A stretch of 64,000 bases of DNA, taken from the NCBI RefSeq assembly GCF_021440085.1, contig NZ_JAKCPW010000010.1, forward strand, positions 1 to 64,000. Direction: 5' to 3'. The stretch is from Dyadobacter sp. CY261 (GTDB lineage Bacteria; Bacteroidota; Bacteroidia; Cytophagales; Spirosomataceae). Position 1 is the stretch's first letter. Each line of letters begins with the position of its first letter. This document shows, in pieces, positions 1-5,522 of the stretch. The notes beneath the pieces are model-generated. The model was not told the DNA's origin. It saw nothing but the letters and a program-made list of their open reading frames with translations, and searched no databases. A program made the translations under genes and the position numbers.

Positions 1-830
1 CTTTGGCTGTTTGGGTTCATAAAAGCCATGGCCTTCCTTTTGCGCCGGATCGCAGCCTGGATCGCGAGCCGCTTGTAGAGATACTCGTCCTTGCTCCCGA
101 TCGTGTAGCGCTTGCCCGCGACCAAGACCATGATCGGGTAATCCAGCGACAAGCTTGCCTCGGCGATAACATCCTGGTCAAGCTGTTGGTCCTGCCGTTC
201 AATCTGAAAAACAGCAAGCATGAAAATCTTGCCTCTGTCTAGTGCCAGCGAGCTGGTGCATAGTTTAACCTGACCAGCCAGTAGGTTTTGAAGCATTTCG
301 CGCTTGTCATGGCCTGTCTCGCCCAGGTACGTTTTGAACGGGATATCGAATAGCGAGAAATGAAATACCGCTCCTTCCCTACTGCTTCGCAGTTTTTTGA
401 CATCTGTCCCTTTGAACGGGATCGGAATTTCTTTTCGGAAACTTGGCAAGCCGCTTTCACCGCTGGCAAGGGTCCTACTCATCTTGTTAAAACTGGCGAC
501 AAGATTGCCATTCAAAGCGCTCATGATATGCATCGGAATACTGCCTTTATAGTTTTGAGCAAGCACCTGGTAGCTGGTATTCATTCTTGATGTGGATAGC
601 ATCCCATACTCGTCCTTTTTGATATCAGATAGCCTTGCCCTTACACATTCGGTCAGATAGAGCATTTCCCTGAGCTGCTGTTGGACATAGTGATGGGTAT
701 AGATCTGGTTGGCAGCCTTGAAACAGATGTAACGCCATTGGTAGAGCGTATCCAAAATCTTGTTCTTCTGATCAATGTCATCCGAATCGATCAGAAGACG
801 GATCTTTCTGGTTGTGAAAAGTTTTTCCAT
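1..830 (-). CDS. Cas12f/TnpB-like protein with altered RuvC-I site, probably nuclease-dead (partial, C-terminus beyond window edge)
   Basis: Open frame from ATG at 830 to the window edge with no stop: 276 residues visible. The N-terminus (TTRKIRLLI, then WRYICFKAAN at 32-41) resembles the start of TnpB/Cas12f proteins, followed by a helical region and a WED-like beta segment (KIFMLAVFQIE, 201-211). Where active RuvC-I has G-[IV]-D-x-G-[IV], this protein reads EASLSLDYP (224-232), so the catalytic Asp aligns with Ser226. The following KRYTIGSKDEYLYKRLAIQAA (start 240) keeps the family's post-RuvC-I helix. It starts 3 bases after the stop of the ECF-like sigma gene, so the two are co-transcribed. 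Nuclease-dead Cas12f homologues paired with ECF sigma factors in Bacteroidota have recently been reported to direct RNA-guided transcription initiation. Inferred role: guide-RNA-dependent DNA binding that recruits sigma and RNA polymerase. RuvC-II and RuvC-III cannot be judged because the C-terminus is missing. Confidence 0.75.
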   Translation of the reverse strand, partial: MEKLFTTRKIRLLIDSDDIDQKNKILDTLYQWRYICFKAANQIYTHHYVQQQLREMLYLTECVRARLSDIKKDEYGMLSTSRMNTSYQVLAQNYKGSIPMHIMSALNGNLVASFNKMSRTLASGESGLPSFRKEIPIPFKGTDVKKLRSSREGAVFHFSLFDIPFKTYLGETGHDKREMLQNLLAGQVKLCTSSLALDRGKIFMLAVFQIERQDQQLDQDVIAEASLSLDYPIMVLVAGKRYTIGSKDEYLYKRLAIQAAIRRKRKAMAFMNPNSQ

Positions 831-833
831 GAC

Positions 834-1625
834 CTAACGCCCGTTTTGCTTCCAGTAATTTTTGATAAGCTGATATGCTTTGATATAATGCTGTTGTACC
901 TGGGTCTGCGGGTAGCCTAGTATTAAGGCGATATCGGCGAAGGACTTTTTCTGCTCTTGCCTGAGCGCAAACACCTGAGCCTGCTCACTACTCAGAATAT
1001 GATCGTAGGGATAGAATTGTTTCACTTGCCTTACGGGAACAGTCGTACTGGGTGCTACAATCCTCTTAAGCTCTTCCATGGCTTTTTGAATTTCGCTGCT
1101 CACATGCAAGGTATTCGCTCCTATTCTTTTTGCTACCTCGCGCGGGCTGTGTCCATCCTGAAAATGGAGGCTGGCTATCAGCTGGCGTTGTTTGGGGAGA
1201 AATGAGATCGCTTTCGCAACTTCTTCCCATTTTTTTCCTTCGCTGCCATCCCTGAAATAGCTCTCCAAATCTGGCTTTTCACCCAGGAAAGATTCCAAGT
1301 GGTCTATTTCCGTCATTTTCCGGTATATCTGGTAGGCCGGTTTTTGCACGTGCTTCAAGAGCTGCCAACGGAGATTGAGACGAATAAACCGGTATGCATG
1401 AGGGAGGCTTTCAATCTTTTCGCGGTGTGCCCAGACTTTCAGGTAACATTCGTGGAGAATGCAGCTTACCAGGAATTCGTCATTGACTAGCCCTTTACCA
1501 AGACAAAGTAGACTAGAAAACGATTTATTGTAAAAGTCTGAAAACGCTCTCTCATCACCAATACTAAACCGGAAGAATAATTCATCGTTCCGATCAGATT
1601 TGACTAAAGGTTTAAAATTTCCCAT
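834..1625 (-). CDS. ECF-like RNA polymerase sigma factor, partner of the Cas12f-like protein
   Basis: 263 residues from ATG 1625; an upstream in-frame start at 1664 would add 13 residues unlike a sigma N-terminus. Residues about 14-95 match sigma region 2 of Bacteroidota ECF factors (ERAFSDFYNKSF, then LKVWAHREKI, then FIRLNLRWQLLKHV). Residues about 134-188 match region 4 (FLPKQRQLIASLHFQDGHS, REVAKRIGA). A further 55 residues (209-263) contain a second region-4-like helix-turn-helix (ILSSEQAQVFALRQEQKKS, FADIALILGY), which ordinary ECF factors of about 180-200 residues lack. It is the first gene of a two-gene operon; the Cas12f-like gene starts 3 bases after its stop. No anti-sigma factor gene lies beside it. 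Inferred role: sigma subunit recruited to DNA by an RNA-guided partner, the extra domain being a candidate contact surface. It could instead be a conventional ECF sigma with an unrelated neighbour, which I find less likely. Confidence 0.75.
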   Translation of the reverse strand: MGNFKPLVKSDRNDELFFRFSIGDERAFSDFYNKSFSSLLCLGKGLVNDEFLVSCILHECYLKVWAHREKIESLPHAYRFIRLNLRWQLLKHVQKPAYQIYRKMTEIDHLESFLGEKPDLESYFRDGSEGKKWEEVAKAISFLPKQRQLIASLHFQDGHSPREVAKRIGANTLHVSSEIQKAMEELKRIVAPSTTVPVRQVKQFYPYDHILSSEQAQVFALRQEQKKSFADIALILGYPQTQVQQHYIKAYQLIKNYWKQNGR

Positions 1626-1703
1626 ACAACCCGCTATTAACCAAAACTTCCTAAAAGCCGACAAAACAGCAGATCTTCAGCTGCCCCAGTGTGCAACAAA
1701 ATT

Positions 1704-1723
1704 TGCTTAGTTATAACTAAGCA
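1704..1723. promoter_or_regulatory. Perfect 20-bp palindrome, candidate operator
   Basis: TGCTTAGTTATAACTAAGCA is its own reverse complement. It lies between the divergent sigma and XRE genes and begins directly after the -7 element of the leftward promoter, so it covers the expected transcription start of the sigma/Cas12f-like operon. A dimeric XRE repressor from the adjacent gene is the obvious candidate ligand; binding there would block the operon. Confidence 0.6.
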
Positions 1724-1754
1724 CAAAAATAAGGATGTTTTTGGTTCTTGCAAA
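1724..1754 (-). promoter_or_regulatory. Bacteroidota-type promoter of the sigma/Cas12f-like operon
   Basis: On the minus strand TTTG (1754-1751) is followed after exactly 19 bases by TATTTTTG (1731-1724), a match to the -33/-7 consensus of the Bacteroidota primary sigma factor. The -33 element ends 3 bases before the divergent XRE start codon. The predicted transcript starts inside the 20-bp palindrome and has a leader of about 90 bases. Confidence 0.65.
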
Positions 1755-1756
1755 CC

Positions 1757-1987
1757 ATGGCCGAAAAAACAGATTTTGAGATCGCGGTAATTAATCAAGT
1801 GAGGAAAGTCCGAAAAGCGAAGGGCTATACTCAGGATGATCTTGCCATGTTTCTCAATCTGACCAGAGGATTTATTGGACAAATTGAAAGTCCAAAATTC
1901 CCCAGTAAGTACAATGTCGAACATATCGGAATACTTGCCCGTGAGATGAACTGTTCCCCAAAAGATTTAATGCCTGATCAAGCATAA
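1757..1987 (+). CDS. XRE-family helix-turn-helix regulator
   Basis: 76 residues from ATG 1757 (an in-frame TTG at 1748 is less likely). Nearly the whole protein is one HTH_3/XRE domain: KVRKAKGYTQDDLAMFLNL forms helices 1-2 and TRGFIGQIES the recognition helix region. There is no effector domain. It diverges from the sigma/Cas12f-like operon and its start codon is 3 bases from that operon's -33 element, with a perfect palindrome in between. Inferred role: autorepressor and repressor of the operon, in the manner of a phage or plasmid regulator. I found no clear TTG/TAnnTTTG promoter for this gene itself. Confidence 0.7.
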   Translation: MAEKTDFEIAVINQVRKVRKAKGYTQDDLAMFLNLTRGFIGQIESPKFPSKYNVEHIGILAREMNCSPKDLMPDQA

Positions 1988-2280
1988 CCGAGGGCATAGA
2001 TAAAACCCACAAAATCACATTTCGCGTGACCCCGAAATATATTCTTTTTCTTTTCTCCGCACCTAAATTCATCTGATGTCTACACCTACCCCAGCATCAA
2101 AATCTCGGGGCAATGATCTTTTTCACAAAAGGCTGTTTACCGACATAAGTTTCTACCAGTCTTACAGCCAACAGCTAGTCGCAGATTTAGCCCCTCTTAC
2201 AGTGGCCCTCAATAAACCAAAAGGAAACGGGGTAAGTGTACAATACTTGCGACTCAGATTCTTGTAAGCATTGTGTAATA
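1988..2280. other. Non-coding stretch with possible structured RNA
   Basis: No convincing gene. A 63-codon frame at 2076-2267 lacks recognisable features. Base pairing is possible between AGTCGCA (2177-2183) and TGCGACT (2248-2254), enclosing CCCC (2191-2194) and GGGG (2229-2232); CTTAC (2196-2200) and GTAAG (2232-2236) could instead pair, giving a pseudoknot-like arrangement. Two terminator hairpins follow at once on the + strand. A small RNA ending there is possible, for example a guide scaffold for the nearby Cas12f-like protein, but nothing in the sequence proves transcription. Confidence 0.3.
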
Positions 2281-2282
2281 CA

Positions 2283-2318
2283 AAAGCCGCCATTATGCCG
2301 TAAGCTTTTGGCGGCTTT
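2283..2318. terminator. Hairpin, probable bidirectional terminator
   Basis: AAAGCCGCC (2283-2291) pairs perfectly with GGCGGCTTT (2310-2318). It lies between the rightward XRE region and the leftward integrase gene. Confidence 0.6.
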
Positions 2319-2336
2319 CCACAATCCAAAAATAAT

Positions 2337-2363
2337 AGGGCGGCTTATTTAAGCTGCCCTTTT
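2337..2363. terminator. Rho-independent terminator
   Basis: AGGGCGGCTT (2337-2346) and AAGCTGCCCT (2351-2360) form a 10-bp stem with a 4-base loop, followed by T residues on the + strand. On the minus strand the hairpin is followed by ATTATTTTT, so it can also end the integrase transcript, whose stop is at 2389. Confidence 0.7.
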
Positions 2364-2388
2364 GTGAGTTTGTTTGTCAAACCCTTAA

Positions 2389-3603
2389 TTACTGTAGCCT
2401 ATCACTAAGCTTTGCCATATCTGCACTTATCTTGCGATCAACTATCTTAGCATAATGTTGGGTTGTTTTCAGATCCTTATGTCCAAGCATCTTGGAAACA
2501 GTCTCAATAGGAACATCATTAGCTAGGGTAATTGTAGTAGCGAAAGTATGTCTTGCTAAATGAAAGGTAATCGGTCGGTCAATCCCACAAACATCCCCTA
2601 TTTCTTTTAGATAAGAGTTCATCTTCTGGTTAGTAAGCACGGGCAAAACTAATCCGCCTTCCACACAGGCGGGATCTTCCTTGTATGTTTGGATTATCTC
2701 TAAGGGCTTCGCTAATAAGGGTATTCTTGACGGGGTGTTCGTTTTCTGCCTCCTCACAGATACCCATTTCCTCGAATCGTAGCCAGAAATGATATTTGAT
2801 TGCCGAAGATTTTTTACATCTACGTATGAAAGACCTGTATAGCAGCAAAAAAGAAAAATATCCCGGACTTTCCTGAGGCGATAGTTACTGAAATTTTTGG
2901 ATTCAATACTTGTCAATTCCTCACGAGTAAGCGGCATTCTATCCACCTCATCAAATGAAATTTTAAACGCGAAAAACGGATCCTTTTGCAACCAGCCGTG
3001 CTTAACACAAAGCAATACAACCTTCTTAAAATATTTAAGATATCGCATTGCTACGTTATGCGATATGTTGCGGGTGACTTTTAGATAGTAGGCGTAGTCA
3101 GAAATGAATGAATAATCCAGTCGCTCAATCGCCATGTCATCGAGCTTATATTTATACTTGAGAAAACTCTTGACGTTCCGTGAGGCCGCCTCATAGCGAT
3201 TGTATGTTCCCATCGCAAAGTCCTTCCCCACCAACGCTAACATCTCATCATTGTGTTTTTTGAAAACCCGCAAAATGCTCCATGATTCCTCAGCACTTCC
3301 AGAAAATTGTGCTTTGACACTGGTAGGAGTGATATCTAGACCACGATCTAAGAGATCACGGTGAATCGCATATACTTTGGTTTGAAGCGAATCAAGATAT
3401 TGGTTCAATTGCTTCACATCTTCTTTCTGACCACTTTTTCGACCTGATGCGACATTCCATCTGTCTGGCTCACAGCTTCGCTGAGTAGAGATTTCAAGTC
3501 TCTTTCCTTCAATAGTGATTCTAATGTAGATTGGCAACTTTCCCTTGGTCGAGTTGCGGGGCTTTTTAAGAAAAAAAAGCAGATTAAATGTTTTACTAAG
3601 CAT
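2389..3603 (-). CDS. Tyrosine recombinase/integrase, Bacteroidota mobile-element type
   Basis: 404 residues, the usual length for Bacteroidota transposon and island integrases. An N-terminal arm-binding domain (about 1-100) precedes an SAM-like core-binding domain (about 105-205) and the catalytic domain (225-395). Visible catalytic residues are K287, the H348-x-x-R351 pair, H375 and the nucleophile Y384 (KTTQHYAKI). The first catalytic Arg is replaced by Ser259 in YTGLSYVDVKNL, a substitution known in IntDOT-type recombinases, so it does not by itself imply inactivity. It lies 249 bases from the 3' end of tRNA-Arg and reads away from it. Inferred role: integration and excision of the element at that tRNA. 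The other element genes lie to the left. Confidence 0.9.
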   Translation of the reverse strand: MLSKTFNLLFFLKKPRNSTKGKLPIYIRITIEGKRLEISTQRSCEPDRWNVASGRKSGQKEDVKQLNQYLDSLQTKVYAIHRDLLDRGLDITPTSVKAQFSGSAEESWSILRVFKKHNDEMLALVGKDFAMGTYNRYEAASRNVKSFLKYKYKLDDMAIERLDYSFISDYAYYLKVTRNISHNVAMRYLKYFKKVVLLCVKHGWLQKDPFFAFKISFDEVDRMPLTREELTSIESKNFSNYRLRKVRDIFLFCCYTGLSYVDVKNLRQSNIISGYDSRKWVSVRRQKTNTPSRIPLLAKPLEIIQTYKEDPACVEGGLVLPVLTNQKMNSYLKEIGDVCGIDRPITFHLARHTFATTITLANDVPIETVSKMLGHKDLKTTQHYAKIVDRKISADMAKLSDRLQ

Positions 3604-3701
3604 AAACCAACTGATTTAAGTTTAAAGATGGTTTTGCGTAGCGTAAAAATCAAGATGTTTATTAAGTAAACAAGTCTATATCAGCCGTTTATATGCAATC
3701 T

Positions 3702-3734
3702 GGTGAGTCTTTTTGAAAGTTATCTTGACTCACC
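3702..3734. repeat. Inverted repeat upstream of the integrase gene
   Basis: GGTGAGTC (3702-3709) and GACTCACC (3727-3734) are exact inverted copies separated by 17 bases, in the gap between the integrase start and the tRNA. Such sites are often recombinase arm or excisionase sites, or regulatory hairpins; the sequence alone cannot distinguish these. The rest of the 3604-3851 gap is AT-rich and shows no gene. Confidence 0.4.
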
Positions 3735-3792
3735 GAAAGACGCACCAGCTTTTTGAGCATTTCTACGCATTTTAACTATATACGTAAAAACA

Positions 3793-3826
3793 AAAAATCC
3801 TACAAACTTTTGATTTGCAGGATTTT
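3793..3826 (-). terminator. Terminator downstream of tRNA-Arg
   Basis: On the minus strand AATCCTGCAAA and TTTGTAGGATT form a long stem followed by a T-run, about 25 bases past the tRNA 3' end. Confidence 0.7.
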
Positions 3827-3851
3827 AGTTAATTTCAGTATACTTACTAGT

Positions 3852-3922
3852 GCACCCGAAGGGATTCGAACCCCTATCGATGGTACCGGAAACCATTATT
3901 CTATCCATTGAACTACGGGTGC
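3852..3922 (-). tRNA. tRNA-Arg (anticodon CCG)
   Basis: 71 bases fold into a full cloverleaf on the minus strand: acceptor GCACCCG/CGGGTGC pairs perfectly; the D-arm is GTTC-AATGGATA-GAAT; the anticodon stem ATGGT/ACCAT encloses loop TTCCGGT with CCG at positions 34-36; the T-arm loop is TTCGAAT. The 3' CCA is not encoded. Its 3' end faces the integrase and is the likely attachment site of the element. Confidence 0.95.
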
Positions 3923-4021
3923 ATGGTTGCATTTCGCCGGTAACGGGGTGCAAATATAGCCGCTATTTTGATTTTTGACCAGATTGGGTTCAATTTGTTT
4001 TCAAATTTTTCTAAGTCCTGC

Positions 4022-4693
4022 TTAAAGTTTTTTCAGCAGGTCCCAATCGCCCACGCTTTTCAGATAGAGATAGTCCAGCAGCACGCCGTTGACGTTCGTG
4101 ATTAGCTTGTGGCCTTCGGCGAATGGAACAACGAACGTATTGATGTATTCGTGGTCGGAAAGAAGACCTTGTACATTGTTGTGATACGATTGGATGGCCT
4201 CCGAGGTCATTTCCAGCTCGCAATAGAACATGTACATGGCTTCATCACTGGTGCCGGTAGATGGGTAGAATGGCTCGCTGTTGACGCTGATCAGTTGCGA
4301 TTTATCGACCGCCACGCCGGTTTCTTCGAATACTTCCCGTGCGGCAACGGATGCCGCGTCGCTTTCGCTGTCCAGCATGCCTGCTGGATGCTCATAAGTC
4401 AAGGAGCCGTCGCAAATGCGACGTTGCTGCACGAGGAGAAGATATTTTTCTCTTGTTGTTACATCGATGAAGCAAACCAGCACACTTACAACCTCCCCTT
4501 TCAGAAAACAGATGGGTGGAATTTTGTTGCCTTCGGGCGTCGTGGCATCGGTGTAAAGCAATGAAAACAGGACTTCTCCGTGACCATTATGGCGGGTGTA
4601 CAATTCATCGACGCGATGGATATCCAGGCCATTGGCGATCAGCCTGCTTTTCCAGAGATTATATTTATGCGAATCTGTGAGATTCTCTGCCAT
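4022..4693 (-). CDS. Nudix hydrolase (ADP-sugar pyrophosphatase-like)
   Basis: 223 residues. The Nudix box spans 105-127: G105, R119-E120, E123-E124-T-G126-V127. The usual Glu at box position 7 is Ser111, with Glu110 beside it, so the metal-binding core REVFEETGV is intact. The N-terminal part and the EHPAGMLDSES context resemble ADP-ribose/sugar-nucleotide pyrophosphatases, which hydrolyse nucleoside diphosphates linked to a sugar. It starts 17 bases after the stop of the outer-membrane protein gene, suggesting one leftward transcript. The exact substrate cannot be read from the sequence. Confidence 0.85.
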   Translation of the reverse strand: MAENLTDSHKYNLWKSRLIANGLDIHRVDELYTRHNGHGEVLFSLLYTDATTPEGNKIPPICFLKGEVVSVLVCFIDVTTREKYLLLVQQRRICDGSLTYEHPAGMLDSESDAASVAAREVFEETGVAVDKSQLISVNSEPFYPSTGTSDEAMYMFYCELEMTSEAIQSYHNNVQGLLSDHEYINTFVVPFAEGHKLITNVNGVLLDYLYLKSVGDWDLLKKL

Positions 4694-4710
4694 AGCGGAT
4701 GGTCGGTAGC

Positions 4711-5391
4711 TTAATTATATAGTGGGAACGATAATGCCAGGTAAGGAACGCCATACGTGGTCGAATAGCGCGTCTGACCGTTTTCCAGTTTGTGCGGCGC
4801 CGCATAGGTCATGCGGCCATGCACATACGCGACTTTCAGGCCGATCTGTTCGGTGATCCAAAAGCGCAGATAGACTTCGGATTGCCCGCTTTGCTTATCC
4901 ATAACGAGTGGTATTGCATTCAATGTGGCCGGACCACTCCGAAGATGTCTGTTATAGTATTCACCGCCTTCGTCGTAGAGGCCACCATTGGCATACAGCG
5001 CATGTCTTTTTAACCCAAATGCAACTCCGAAAAGATCAGTGTTCGCACCGATGTCGAATTTCCAGAGCCTGAAATTAGCCCCTACGAGGAAACTGATGCC
5101 ATTTGCGGACAAACGTCCGAATTTAAGCGTGTCGCTGGAAAGTGCACTTGTTTTCGGAAACATGTCGGTGCGGCCTGCATAATAACCCCAGCTGCGAACA
5201 CCCCAGCCTATCCTGAACGAGGGGAAATTGCTTAGGCTCAATTCCTGATGATAGGTTACCGAAGGCACCCAAACCTCGTCCTGATAGCCCAGACCCATGT
5301 CCAGTCCGGAAGTAACCCGGGATATATCCTGTGAAAAAGCTTTAAGTGAACCTAAAAAAACAAAAAGTACTAGTAAGCGAATGCTTTTCAT
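4711..5391 (-). CDS. Exported outer-membrane beta-barrel-like protein, uncharacterised
   Basis: 226 residues from ATG 5391, the start that gives a clean signal peptide (MKSIRLLVLFVFLGSLKAFSQ); a longer frame to 5457 lacks one. The mature part is rich in alternating aromatic/hydrophobic strands (GWGVRSWGYYAGR, FRLWKFDIGANTDLFGVAFGLKR) and ends in Asn after LALSFPLYN, in keeping with an outer-membrane barrel. I do not recognise a specific family. TACCTTTG at 5422-5415 on the minus strand could be its -7 element, though no good -33 is spaced correctly. Confidence 0.7.
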   Translation of the reverse strand: MKSIRLLVLFVFLGSLKAFSQDISRVTSGLDMGLGYQDEVWVPSVTYHQELSLSNFPSFRIGWGVRSWGYYAGRTDMFPKTSALSSDTLKFGRLSANGISFLVGANFRLWKFDIGANTDLFGVAFGLKRHALYANGGLYDEGGEYYNRHLRSGPATLNAIPLVMDKQSGQSEVYLRFWITEQIGLKVAYVHGRMTYAAPHKLENGQTRYSTTYGVPYLALSFPLYN

Positions 5392-5421
5392 TTGATTCGT
5401 GATGTTTTGATCGGCAAAGGT

Positions 5422-5454
5422 AAAAAAATAAGGCAGAGACCCCAGCCTCTGCCT
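5422..5454 (-). terminator. Terminator of the branching-enzyme gene
   Basis: On the minus strand AGGCAGAG and CTCTGCCT form an 8-bp stem followed by TATTTTTTT, 69 bases past the stop codon. Confidence 0.7.
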
Positions 5455-5522
5455 CAAGATCGTGAGTGAAATAAGTAAACGGTAGACACCAATTAGCTAC
5501 ACTACCGTTGCTTCCCAGCTAG

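Larger units (their letters stand above)
1..3851. mobile_element. One end of a tRNA-Arg-associated integrative element carrying the sigma/Cas12f-like locus
   Basis: A Bacteroides-type tyrosine recombinase gene lies directly beside the 3' end of a tRNA-Arg gene, the classic layout of an integrative element or genomic island that uses the tRNA 3' end as attachment site. The interval holds the integrase, an XRE regulator, an ECF-like sigma factor and a Cas12f/TnpB-like gene, and no obvious housekeeping gene. The other boundary is not visible: I find no second copy of the tRNA 3' end inside the window, so the element must extend left of base 1. That the sigma/Cas12f pair travels with the integrase is inferred from proximity only. 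Confidence 0.55.

Noticed and set aside
1690..1725. GTGCAAC followed by the palindrome read as a guide RNA repeat plus spacer
   Set aside because: The spacer would be the palindromic operator itself, and the position next to a matching promoter explains it better.
2076..2267. 63-codon frame on the + strand
   Set aside because: No domain, no clear promoter or partner; the stretch looks more like non-coding, possibly structured, DNA.
4109..4564. 151-codon frame antisense to the Nudix gene
   Set aside because: It mirrors a well-supported gene and has no family features.
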